Positions 25,344 through 35,057 of a DNA stretch of 64,000 nucleotides are shown one piece after another. Below the pieces are notes generated by a model. The model was given only the letters and a program-made list of their open reading frames with translations, searched no databases and was not told the DNA's origin. The translations under genes were made by a program, and so were the position numbers. The stretch's first letter is position 1, and each line of letters begins with the position of its first letter. The stretch covers positions 186,001 through 250,000 of the forward strand of contig JBASFK010000002.1 of NCBI GenBank assembly GCA_049652985.1, read 5' to 3'. Source of the stretch: UBA7657 sp049652985. Lineage in GTDB: Bacteria; Pseudomonadota; Alphaproteobacteria; Micavibrionales; Micavibrionaceae.

Positions 25344-27647
25344 ATGAAATTCTCGCCTCTTGTCCTGATTTATTCCCTTACCCTCCTCCTCAGCGCCGCG
25401 CTGCTGTTCTCGGTCCAGCCGATGTTCTCGAAGATGGTGCTGCCTTATCTCGGCGGCACGCCGCAGGTCTGGAACACCTGCATGCTGTTTTTCCAGGTGA
25501 TGCTGCTCGGCGGCTATGCCTATGCGCACGGGACCACGAAATACCTGGGCATCAAGGCGCAGGCGATTTTGCAATTCATTCTGCTGCTGGTGTTTACCGT
25601 TGTCCTGCCGATCGTAATTCCTGCGGACGCGGCGCCACCTGAAGGAAATGACCCGACGCTCTGGCAGCTCGGTCTGATGCTCATGACTGTCGGCGGGCCA
25701 TTTTTCGTTTTGGCGGCTTCGGCGCCGATGCTTCAGCGCTGGTTCGCGGCAAGCGGCGATAAAGACGCGGATAATCCCTATTTCCTGTACGGCGCGAGCA
25801 ACCTCGGCTCCATGACCTCGCTGCTGATCTACCCGGTTATTATTGAACCGTTACTGACGCTCACCGGGCAGGCTCATCTCTGGATGCTCGGCTATTTCGT
25901 GCTGATCGCGCTGACTGGCGTTTCAGCGCTCGCGGTCTGGAAAAATACGGCGACGGCCGCGCCTGTGCGCAGCTTTTCGGCCAGCGGCGGCATAACATGG
26001 AGGCAGCGCTTCCTCTGGCTGGCTCTTGCATTCATTCCATCCTCGCTCATGCTTGGAGTCACGACATTCATAACCATGGATATCGCCGCAGTGCCGATGC
26101 TGTGGATTCTGCCGCTCGCGATTTATGTCGGCACGTTCATCCTGGTTTTTGCGCGCAAACAACTCCTGGACCTCAAGACCGCCATGGCGTTCCAGGGAAT
26201 CATGCTGATCCTGCTGGCGGCGCAGAAAATCACCCTGCCGTTCATTGACCCGCTGTTCCTGATCGGCATTCACCTTTCGGTATTCTTCTTCTCGGCCATG
26301 ACGTGCCATATCCAGCTCGCGCAGTCGCGGCCCAGTGCGCGGCACCTGACCGAGTTTTACCTCATCATGTCGCTCGGCGGCGCGATCGGCGGATTTTTCA
26401 ACGCGATCATCGCACCGCAATTCATGGTCATCCCGCTGGAATATGTTTTCGCGCTGGTCCTCGCCTGCATGGCGCGTTATGCGCTTGAACCCGCCAAAGG
26501 CTTCAAAATCTCGCTGGACGGCGTCAAAGCCGCAATCCGGCAGAGAGGATTCGACAGCATTTTCAGCCTGCCATTCCTGCTGGCCTTCCTAGCCGTTTTC
26601 ATTTCGGCATTTATGTTTGCCTCTTCCGAAAAATTTGTGCTGTTCGGCGGTACCACGCTGCTGGCGCTTATATTGTCCTATGTGATGGACAGGCGCTGGC
26701 TGTTCAGCGCCCTTGTCGCGGTGGTTTTCCTGTTTTTCCCGCTAGGATACCACTGGGGCGGCGATGCGTATAATGACGTCATTCACCGCGACCGGAATTT
26801 CTTCGGAATCGTCAAAATCGCCAATACGAAGAATGGTGAACGCATATTACTGCACGGCACGACCAACCATGGCACGCAGGCGCAGGACGAAAAATTCAGG
26901 CTGACGCCGCTGTCCTATTACAGCATCAACAGCCCGATCAGGGATGTGTTCAAAGTGCTGGATAAAAGGCCAGGAGACCAGAAAATCGGCATACTCGGTC
27001 TTGGTATCGGCGTGACCGCCTGCTTCAAAAAGCCGGGCCGGAGCATTGAATATTTCGAGATCGACAAGCTTGTTAAAAATATCGCCGAGAATCCCGAATA
27101 TTTCACGTTTCTGCGGGATTGCGGGACGCCTTATAGTGTGACGCTGGGTGACGGGCGGCTGACGATGGCCAAGAAGCCGGACGATACATATGACCTGATC
27201 GTTTCGGACGCGTTTACGTCGGATAACATACCCATTCACCTGATCACGGCGGAGGCGCTGCAGATGTATCTTGAAAAAATAAAGGATGACGGCGCGATAT
27301 TGATCCATATTTCCAACCGCTTTCTGGATCTCGAGCCGGTGCTGCATGAAGCGTCGAAGGCGATTGGCGTTCCGGCGATTGTCGGTATGAGTGATGAGAC
27401 GCTGGTGCCGGGAACCGAGATCAAGGCCTATGCCAGCCACTGGGTTTTGTTTTCGCGGAATGAAAAGACGATCAAGGCGCTGCGGGATATGGGGTGGAGC
27501 GATGCGCGACCGCGTGAGGGCGTTCAGCTCTGGACCGATCAGTATTCGAACATTTTCCGGGTTCTGAACAACGTCACCGGCTTCGAGCGCAGCAAGGAAA
27601 ACGAAGCGAAGAAAAAGGCAGCAGAAGCCAAAAGCGGAGCGAAATAA
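25344..27647 (+). CDS. Membrane-fused spermidine synthase-like protein
   Basis: 767 residues: about ten TM segments (roughly 5-440) joined to a C-terminal Rossmann domain like aminopropyltransferases (GILGLGIGVTACF, then SIEYFEIDKLV, LGDGRLTMAK, and LIVSDAFTSDNIPIHLIT with the acidic catalytic region). Such fused MFS/SpeE-like proteins are widespread; their substrate is generally unproven. The open frame begins at 25251 but ATG 25344 starts the first TM segment directly. It ends one base before the prfC stop, tail to tail. Divergent from the SUF operon. Confidence 0.85.
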   Translation: MKFSPLVLIYSLTLLLSAALLFSVQPMFSKMVLPYLGGTPQVWNTCMLFFQVMLLGGYAYAHGTTKYLGIKAQAILQFILLLVFTVVLPIVIPADAAPPEGNDPTLWQLGLMLMTVGGPFFVLAASAPMLQRWFAASGDKDADNPYFLYGASNLGSMTSLLIYPVIIEPLLTLTGQAHLWMLGYFVLIALTGVSALAVWKNTATAAPVRSFSASGGITWRQRFLWLALAFIPSSLMLGVTTFITMDIAAVPMLWILPLAIYVGTFILVFARKQLLDLKTAMAFQGIMLILLAAQKITLPFIDPLFLIGIHLSVFFFSAMTCHIQLAQSRPSARHLTEFYLIMSLGGAIGGFFNAIIAPQFMVIPLEYVFALVLACMARYALEPAKGFKISLDGVKAAIRQRGFDSIFSLPFLLAFLAVFISAFMFASSEKFVLFGGTTLLALILSYVMDRRWLFSALVAVVFLFFPLGYHWGGDAYNDVIHRDRNFFGIVKIANTKNGERILLHGTTNHGTQAQDEKFRLTPLSYYSINSPIRDVFKVLDKRPGDQKIGILGLGIGVTACFKKPGRSIEYFEIDKLVKNIAENPEYFTFLRDCGTPYSVTLGDGRLTMAKKPDDTYDLIVSDAFTSDNIPIHLITAEALQMYLEKIKDDGAILIHISNRFLDLEPVLHEASKAIGVPAIVGMSDETLVPGTEIKAYASHWVLFSRNEKTIKALRDMGWSDARPREGVQLWTDQYSNIFRVLNNVTGFERSKENEAKKKAAEAKSGAK

Positions 27648-29211
<1,564 letters not shown>

Positions 29212-29222
<11 letters not shown>

Positions 29223-29538
29223 CAGTTCGTTTGTTCTTTTCACCCAGGGGGTGGGGGCGCCTCTTTGATTTCAAACGATTTTCTATCAGTTCGTTTGTCT
29301 TGCGCCTTTCTAGCGTATCCTGACTGGAATACAATTCACAAAGTTGCAAAAATTCGCGGTTTTTCCGGCAAATTTGGCGGACAGTATCCAAAGCACGGGC
29401 CCGCTCGCCGTGTTTCAAGGCATTCAGGCTTGAGGAGAGTTTACCAGCACGCGATTTCGGCCCGGTGGATTTTCCCCAGGGGCGGCTGCGATTGATGATT
29501 TCGCGCTGCCTTTGCCTTCGTTCTTCCGTCCAAATCAT
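29212..29538 (-). CDS. Small basic protein with STGPK...KHG motif, unknown function
   Basis: 108 residues, strongly basic; the segment RPWGKSTGPKSRAG followed by LSSSLNALKHG is a pattern I have seen in uncharacterised small proteins of Alphaproteobacteria, but I know no function. The ATG lies inside one arm of a perfect 10-bp palindrome. The 3' end overlaps prfC by 11 bases. Possibly nucleic-acid binding, judged only by charge. Confidence 0.65.
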
Positions 29539-29561
29539 ATTAGGAATATAATCCTAATATG
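29536..29561. promoter_or_regulatory. Perfect palindrome over a start codon
   Basis: CATATTAGGA-ATATAA-TCCTAATATG: 10-bp arms, 6-base spacer. On the reverse strand it also carries a TATATT resembling a -10. Looks like an operator or a start-codon-occluding hairpin for the 29212-29538 gene and thus for prfC. Confidence 0.6.
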
Positions 29562-29578
29562 GTGAGAAGGCAAGAAAT

Positions 29579-29839
29579 TTAGCCATGACCAGTGGATTGG
29601 GGTGACGGATGGCTTGAAAAATTCTGGGCTCTTTTTATATCTTCGAGCGCCCGTTCCAGTTCGCGGCTATTCTCAACATCAACAAGCGGGGCATTCGGCC
29701 ATTTGCCCAGGCTGCACAGTTCCTTAATTTCTTCCACGCTCCTGTGAAATATCTCGTCGCTGTTTAGTTTTCTGAAGTTGGCGCCCGAAGAGGTAGCGCT
29801 TCCCTCGATATATAAATACTTGAAACCGTCGCTAATCAT
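29579..29839 (-). CDS. Small hypothetical protein with IKE...GKW...LV motif
   Basis: 86 residues, soluble. An AAGGA site stands 9 bases before ATG 29839. The segment VEEIKELCSLGKW, then PNAPLVDVENSRELERALED, matches in spacing IQQIKEMIETGKWGESRLV and WLEKGLDKY in the protein at 62928-63275, so the two appear related. No known domain. More AT-rich than flanking genes. Confidence 0.65.
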   Translation of the reverse strand: MISDGFKYLYIEGSATSSGANFRKLNSDEIFHRSVEEIKELCSLGKWPNAPLVDVENSRELERALEDIKRAQNFSSHPSPQSTGHG

Positions 29840-29886
29840 TTACTCTATCCTTTATGGTTTGGTTTTATGACAAAAAAATACGGCTG

Positions 29887-30225
29887 TCAAACCTCTTTGT
29901 TTTCAAACGGGTTTTGCATCTGGCGGTCCTCGATTTCGATGACCCAGAGGTCGGGGTCGCGGGAGACGGCGCGGCTTATATAGTCGTCAGCCTTTTTTTC
30001 CTCAAGGATTTCGTCCTTGGTCGCGTTGGCCCAGCCGAGGATGCCATCAAGGTCGCGCTGCTGGATGAGGACGCGGCAGCCCTGCCCCAGCCCGTTGATT
30101 TTCAGGAGCACCGTGCCGGCGGCATAGGCGCCGGTGTTGGCGATGTAATACGGGATGCCCTGCTGGCCGAGGCGGCGCAGGTGGGCCTCGACCCAGAGCG
30201 CGGTCGGCAGGCGGGCTTCATCCAT
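29887..30225 (-). CDS. DUF1491 family protein
   Basis: 112-residue cytosolic protein typical of Alphaproteobacteria, function unknown. Recognised by the N-terminal LPTALWVEAHLRRLGQQGIPYYI, the central GTVLLKINGLGQGCRVLIQQRD, and the C-terminal RDPDLWVIEIEDRQ. Lies two bases after the preceding small gene in the same direction. Confidence 0.85.
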   Translation of the reverse strand: MDEARLPTALWVEAHLRRLGQQGIPYYIANTGAYAAGTVLLKINGLGQGCRVLIQQRDLDGILGWANATKDEILEEKKADDYISRAVSRDPDLWVIEIEDRQMQNPFENKEV

Positions 30226-30227
30226 GG

Positions 30228-30452
30228 CTAATGGAAATGTTCGGCGTAGACCCAGCGCTCGACCGTGAGGGCGGCGATGTCGGCTGCGTCTTCGGGGTGA
30301 TGATAGGAATAAACGATTTTTGCGGCCTCGAGCGCGCGCGTCTCGGGCGTTCCCGCCGAGAGTAGCCCCTTATAGGCGCGCATCACGGCGTTCTGGCATT
30401 TGCAATCGCCGTTGAATTCGGCTTTGCCTTTTTTGGTTTCGTTACAGGACAT
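30228..30452 (-). CDS. Small conserved-looking hypothetical protein
   Basis: 74 residues with two N-terminal Cys (CKCQNAV) and a central helix TRALEAAKIVYSYHHPEDA. No TM segment. I do not recognise the family, but the spacing (27 bases after fur, 2 before DUF1491) and direction suggest one operon fur - this gene - DUF1491. Confidence 0.65.
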   Translation of the reverse strand: MSCNETKKGKAEFNGDCKCQNAVMRAYKGLLSAGTPETRALEAAKIVYSYHHPEDAADIAALTVERWVYAEHFH

Positions 30453-30479
30453 CAGGATTACTCTATTTTTTGTTGAGGG

Positions 30480-30887
30480 TTATTTTTTGTTGAGTTTTTT
30501 GCCGTAAAGCTCGAGCCGGTGATCGATGAGGTCGTAGCCGAGGTCGCGGGCGATTTTCTTCTTCAGTTTTTCCAGCTCGTCGTTCTGGAACTCGATGACC
30601 TTGCCGGTTTCCATGTCGATGAGGTGGTGGTGGTGGTCCCAGTTCAGCTCGTAGCGTGAATGGCCTTCCTGGAATTCATGGCGAATGACGAGATTCATTT
30701 CATCCAGAAGACTCAGGGTGCGGTAGACGGTGGCGATGCTGATGGAGGGATCTATTTCCCGGGCGCGCTCGTAAACCGTTTCAACGGAAGGATGGTCTTC
30801 GGAACTGCCGAGGACGCGCAAAATAACGCGGCGCTGCCCCGTCATTTTCAGGCCCTTTTCCGCGCAGGCTTTTTCCAGTTCCGTCAT
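30480..30887 (-). CDS. fur: Fur-family transcriptional regulator
   Basis: 135 residues from ATG 30887, which has a perfect GGAGG five bases upstream (a GTG at 30899 is less likely). Winged-helix domain 1-85 with GLKMTGQRRVILRVL and SISIATVYRTLSLL; metal-binding HHHHLIDMETGKVIEF. The CxxC pairs of E. coli Fur are absent (DMET instead), as is common in alphaproteobacterial Fur/Mur proteins, some of which respond to manganese rather than iron. May regulate the SUF operon. Confidence 0.92.
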   Translation of the reverse strand: MTELEKACAEKGLKMTGQRRVILRVLGSSEDHPSVETVYERAREIDPSISIATVYRTLSLLDEMNLVIRHEFQEGHSRYELNWDHHHHLIDMETGKVIEFQNDELEKLKKKIARDLGYDLIDHRLELYGKKLNKK

Positions 30888-30923
30888 ATCGTCCTCCACC
30901 TTGGAAAGATGTATGGCGGGATA

Positions 30924-32486
30924 TTAAACGGGACGGCGGGCGGCGGCAAGTTCAAGTTCGCTTTTGCCGTCCTGTGAAGGGGTTAAGGGGATGACACGGT
31001 CGGACGGGAAGGCAATGAAAACGCGTGTCCCCTCATCGACCTCGGATTCGAGCGTAAGCTTGCCATCATGCAGTTCGACCATGGCACGGGCCAGCGGCAG
31101 GCCGAGACCTGTGCCCTGCTGATACTGGGCGTTTTCGGCGCGGTCGCTGACCTGGCCGAAGGGCTCCATGGCCTGCTTGATCTTGCTGGTAGGGATGCCG
31201 ACGCCCTCGTCCGCGATTTCGACCTGCAGGCGGCCATCGGCGAGCATGCGCGCCTTGATATCGATATTGCCACCGGGGCGGGAGAATTTCACAGCGTTGG
31301 AAATCAGGTTGATGAATATCTGGCGCACGAGGCGCTGGTCGGCGTAGAGGCCGGGCAGATCGGCGGGAAGGTTCATGTTAATCTTGAGACTGCTGCCGAA
31401 AGCCTTTGAGGCCATCATGCGCGTGACGGAGGCGATCGTTTCGCCGACATCGACGCCGCTTTCATCCAGCTCGATGCGCCCGGCTTCGATCTTGGACATG
31501 TCGAGAACCTCGTTGATGATCTCAAGCAGGTGCCGCGCGCTGGCATGCACGTCGCCAAGATATTCCTTGTACTTGTCATGGCCGAGGGCGCCGAAGGTTT
31601 CCTTGATCATCATTTCCGAGAAACCGATGATGGCGTTCAGCGGCGTGCGGAGCTCGTGGCTCATGTTGGCGAGGAATGCGGATTTCGCACGGTTGGCGGC
31701 GTCGGCCTGGTCTTTCGCAAGGCGAAGGGATTCCTCCATCTGTTTACGAAGCGTAATATCCATGACCGTGATGACCAGGTAGCGGCGTTTCTGGCTGAGA
31801 ATAAGAGTCGCGGTCGTGAAAAGCGCGTTGGCGATGCTGCCGTCCTTGCGGATTAATTTCATTTCGCCGTCGCTGCGCACGCCGGTTCTTATGAATTCAT
31901 CATGGTTGCGGCGGCCGGCCTCTCTTTCGTCCGGCGTAACGAGAGAGACGACGTCGGCGTTGATCAGTTCGTCGCGTGACCAGCCATAGGTGCGGACAAA
32001 ACTATCATTCACGCGAATGACGCGCGCGTTGTGGTCGGTGACAACGATCCCGATTTCAGAAACATCAAAGATTGAGGTCATCAGTGAAATGGCGTCGTCG
32101 CGCTCGCGCTGGAGGATCGATTGATCCGTGACGTCGAGCTGGCCGATGACGTCGAGAAATGAAATGTTGCCGTCTTCGCCTGTGACGGGACTGATGTAGA
32201 AGCCATAGACGCGGATGCTGCTGGGCACGCCGGGGAGCGCCTGAATCGTCACGGCCCTCTTTTTCGAGCAGCAGACCTCGAAGGATTGCTGGAAGTGCCG
32301 GGCGTGGTCGTGATTCATGAAATTCTGGATTTTCCGGCCCACGATCTGTTCGGCGCTGAGGTCAAAATATTTGAGGGCGATATCGTTGATTTCCGTCACG
32401 ACATACTGGCCGCTGCCGCGCGGTTCGATGATGAAACGCGGAACGGGCATTTTGTGAAAGAGTTCGGCGTGCCTGCCCTCGACCAT
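30924..32486 (-). CDS. PAS sensor histidine kinase (PleC/DivJ-like)
   Basis: 520 residues without TM segments: two PAS domains (about 10-120 and 140-250), HisKA with phospho-acceptor in FLANMSHELRTPLNAIIGFS, and HATPase (QIFINLISNAVKFS; IADEGVGIP; QGTGLGLPLA). The HisKA plus YLGDVHASARHLLEIINEVLD run is typical of alphaproteobacterial PleC/DivJ/PdhS kinases that act on DivK. No response regulator is adjacent. Lies five bases after a degenerate GGDEF gene. Confidence 0.88.
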   Translation of the reverse strand: MVEGRHAELFHKMPVPRFIIEPRGSGQYVVTEINDIALKYFDLSAEQIVGRKIQNFMNHDHARHFQQSFEVCCSKKRAVTIQALPGVPSSIRVYGFYISPVTGEDGNISFLDVIGQLDVTDQSILQRERDDAISLMTSIFDVSEIGIVVTDHNARVIRVNDSFVRTYGWSRDELINADVVSLVTPDEREAGRRNHDEFIRTGVRSDGEMKLIRKDGSIANALFTTATLILSQKRRYLVITVMDITLRKQMEESLRLAKDQADAANRAKSAFLANMSHELRTPLNAIIGFSEMMIKETFGALGHDKYKEYLGDVHASARHLLEIINEVLDMSKIEAGRIELDESGVDVGETIASVTRMMASKAFGSSLKINMNLPADLPGLYADQRLVRQIFINLISNAVKFSRPGGNIDIKARMLADGRLQVEIADEGVGIPTSKIKQAMEPFGQVSDRAENAQYQQGTGLGLPLARAMVELHDGKLTLESEVDEGTRVFIAFPSDRVIPLTPSQDGKSELELAAARRPV

Positions 32487-32491
32487 CTGGA

Positions 32492-33418
32492 TTACCCCTG
32501 ATTCTGGTCCTTGTCGCGGATGTAACGCTGAAGCGGGCTTAATTCAAAATATTCGAGAACCGAGCCCGGGTCTTCGCGGTAAGTATCGAGATCTTTCTTC
32601 AGGTTTTCGAGGAACATCATGACGTCTTCATTCTGGCCGGGCTCGCCGATGCAGGAAGACAGCGTCAGTAATGTTTCCACGCCATTATTTTTGTATGACA
32701 TTTTCAATGCGTCTGTATCTTTCTTGAGACGCTTAAGCGCCTTGATGCCGCCGGGTGTTCCTGTCTGCTTTAATGAGAGGATGAACATGCCATTGTCCCC
32801 GTAATAGGCGTCGTCGAAAGAACGCATGCATTTTTTTACGAGATCCGAAACAATACGGACGGATTTTTCCAATTCTTCCTTGCTCATCCCGTTGCGTATA
32901 TTTTCAAAATCGTCGATACGCACGAGCGCCATTGCGAAGGCTTTGCCCTGACGCGCCAATCTTTCCATCTCGCGCTTGATGTCTTTTTCCATTGCGTGGA
33001 GGCTGCGCAGGCCAGTGAGTGAGTCGATGCCGCTGTCGTCCAGCATGCGGTCGACTTCGTAACGGCGGAGACGGCCGGCGAATTCCTCGAACAGGACCGT
33101 CAGCTTCAGAAATTCATCATAGGGCGGCGGCGCTTTTTCCCTGGCCGCGTTTTCCATCAGGAGTTCCGAACGGGCGCATAAATCATCATGCAGATTGCGC
33201 ATGTTCCGAAGCATGTCCGCGGGCACGGCACCGGTCTTTTCGGCGTTGCTGTTCCAGGCCCCGAAGGATGGCGGGCAGGCCAGCGGCTCGCCGCGGCTGT
33301 CGGGAACATTGCGGGGATAAAAAATACGGCTGGTGACCTGCAGGAACCATCCGGTGTAATCATCCAGGACGGCATCCAGGGCTTTCAAATCTGTGTTGAG
33401 ATCGTAATGCAAGGCCAT
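32492..33418 (-). CDS. Degenerate GGDEF-domain protein
   Basis: 308 residues: helical N-terminal region (about 1-125), then a GGDEF fold starting with DSLTGLRSLHAMEKDI. The position of the GG(D/E)EF signature reads YYGDNGMF, so diguanylate cyclase activity is unlikely; such domains often work as c-di-GMP or GTP sensors or scaffolds. C-terminal segment EYFELSPLQRYIRD. Translated just before the PAS kinase, so the two probably act together. Confidence 0.75.
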   Translation of the reverse strand: MALHYDLNTDLKALDAVLDDYTGWFLQVTSRIFYPRNVPDSRGEPLACPPSFGAWNSNAEKTGAVPADMLRNMRNLHDDLCARSELLMENAAREKAPPPYDEFLKLTVLFEEFAGRLRRYEVDRMLDDSGIDSLTGLRSLHAMEKDIKREMERLARQGKAFAMALVRIDDFENIRNGMSKEELEKSVRIVSDLVKKCMRSFDDAYYGDNGMFILSLKQTGTPGGIKALKRLKKDTDALKMSYKNNGVETLLTLSSCIGEPGQNEDVMMFLENLKKDLDTYREDPGSVLEYFELSPLQRYIRDKDQNQG

Positions 33419-33505
33419 GAGTTTTCGCGCGATTCAAAGGTTTTAACCCTATTAAATTACACTGGAATGGTACTCAAATGGTTAATAGATTTTGGAAAAT
33501 AAGGC

Positions 33506-34684
33506 CTAAGGGAGCCATTCTTTTTGAAGTTTATCCAGCGTCCCTTTTTTGATGGCGGTGCGGATTTCGCGCATCAGGCGGTTGAAAGTGGCGACGTTGT
33601 GCTGGGCGATGAGCTGGGGGGCGAGCAGCTCGCCGGCCTTTAATAAGTGATGAATATAGGCTTTTGAGAAATCGCGGCTGGCGGGGATGTCATTTTCGGG
33701 GTCGAGCGGTTCGGGGTCGTCGCGGTAGCGGGCATTCGTCAGGTTGACAGTTTCGCCAGGCGTGCCTTTTATGAACGCGGTGCCGTGACGCGCGAGGCGT
33801 GTCGGGATCACGCAGTCGAACGTATCGATACCGAGGCGGACGAAGGTGAATACATCCTTGATCCGGCCGATGCCGAGGAAGTGAACGGGCCGTGACGGAT
33901 TCACATACGGCATGCTGGCCGCGACCGTGGTGTGCATTTCTTCGTCAGTGCCGCCGAGGCAGCCGCCGATGGCGGTTCCAAAAAACGGACGGTCGGCGGT
34001 GTATTCGGCGCTGATGCGGCGAAGATCGCCATGCACGCCGCCCTGCACGATTCCGTAGACCGCCTGTTTGCCGTTATGACCGCGTTCGAATTCCGCGAGG
34101 CAGCGGTCACCCCAGCGCATCGACATTTCCATTGAGCGCGCGGTGTAATCTTTGGTTGCGTGGTACGGCGTGCATTCATCGAACTGCATGAGGAGATCGG
34201 CGCCGAGCTGGCGCTGAATTTCCATCGCACTTTCAGGCGTGAGTTTTATTTTCTGGCCGTCGACATAGGAGCGGAAAACCGTGCCCTCCTCCGAGATTTC
34301 CAGCAGGCTTTTATTATCGTGCGATTTGCGGCGGCCCTTGATTTCATCGGCAACGTAGCCGTGGCCCATTGAGAAAACCTGGAAGCCGCCGCTGTCGGTG
34401 AGCATGGGGCCGTCCCACTGCATGAATTTATGGAGACCGCCCATTTTTTCGATGAGCTCGGCGCCGGGCTGGAGCATGAGGTGATAGGTGTTGGCAAGAA
34501 TGATGTCGGTGCGGGCTTCTTTCACCTGCGCGGGCGAGAGGCTTTTGACGGTGGCCTTGGTGCCGCAGAAAATATAGTTGGGGGTTTCGATTGTGCCGTG
34601 CGGTGTTGTCAGGCGCCCGATGCGCGCAGACGTCTTTCCATCGCGGTGGAGGATTTTAAAATCAAAGCCGGGATATTTGAGCAC
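33506..34684 (-). CDS. tgt: Queuine tRNA-guanine transglycosylase, zinc cysteines missing
   Basis: Exchanges G34 for preQ1 in tRNAs with GUN anticodons. 392-residue TIM barrel with MLTDSGGFQVFSMG (general-base Asp) and IDTFDCVIPTRLARHG (nucleophile Asp). The usual C-x-C-x2-C zinc site at the DPE(C) segment is replaced by LDPENDIPASRDFSKAYIHH; only the later His (AQHN) remains. There is also an insertion after the GGFQVFS motif. Start is GTG 34684, six bases after rpmB stops. Confidence 0.9.
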   Translation of the reverse strand: MLKYPGFDFKILHRDGKTSARIGRLTTPHGTIETPNYIFCGTKATVKSLSPAQVKEARTDIILANTYHLMLQPGAELIEKMGGLHKFMQWDGPMLTDSGGFQVFSMGHGYVADEIKGRRKSHDNKSLLEISEEGTVFRSYVDGQKIKLTPESAMEIQRQLGADLLMQFDECTPYHATKDYTARSMEMSMRWGDRCLAEFERGHNGKQAVYGIVQGGVHGDLRRISAEYTADRPFFGTAIGGCLGGTDEEMHTTVAASMPYVNPSRPVHFLGIGRIKDVFTFVRLGIDTFDCVIPTRLARHGTAFIKGTPGETVNLTNARYRDDPEPLDPENDIPASRDFSKAYIHHLLKAGELLAPQLIAQHNVATFNRLMREIRTAIKKGTLDKLQKEWLP

Positions 34685-34690
34685 AGGGCT

Positions 34691-34984
34691 TTAGGCTTTC
34701 TGAGCCTTCGCCTTTTTTTCGATCTGGGCTTTCAGCGGGCGCAGGACCGGGTCGAGCTTCGTCTTGGCCGTGTCAGCAAGGTAGGCATCAAGGCCGCCTT
34801 TGTGCTCGATGGTGCGCAGGCCATTCGGCGTCACGCGGATGCGAACCCAGCGCTTCAACGCTTCGCTGTAAATGTTGGCGTCTTTAATGTTGGGCAGCCA
34901 CTTGCGGCGCGTCCTGTTTTCAGCGTGGGAAACATTGTTCCCGCTCATCACGCCTTTTCCGGTAATCATGCAACGACGGCTCAT
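34691..34984 (-). CDS. rpmB: 50S ribosomal protein L28
   Basis: 97 residues, start SRRCMITGKGVMSGNNVSHA then RTRRKWLPN; the C-terminal extension with KKAKAQKA is usual in Alphaproteobacteria. ATG 34984 follows AAGGA; the longer open frame upstream overlaps the CobD-like gene and is rejected. Followed directly by tgt. Confidence 0.96.
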   Translation of the reverse strand: MSRRCMITGKGVMSGNNVSHAENRTRRKWLPNIKDANIYSEALKRWVRIRVTPNGLRTIEHKGGLDAYLADTAKTKLDPVLRPLKAQIEKKAKAQKA

Positions 34985-35057
34985 GGGCCTAATCCTTATA
35001 ATTGGTCGGTCAATTGAGGGCAGAAAATAGGGGAAATACGCCCCCCAAGTCAAGCTT

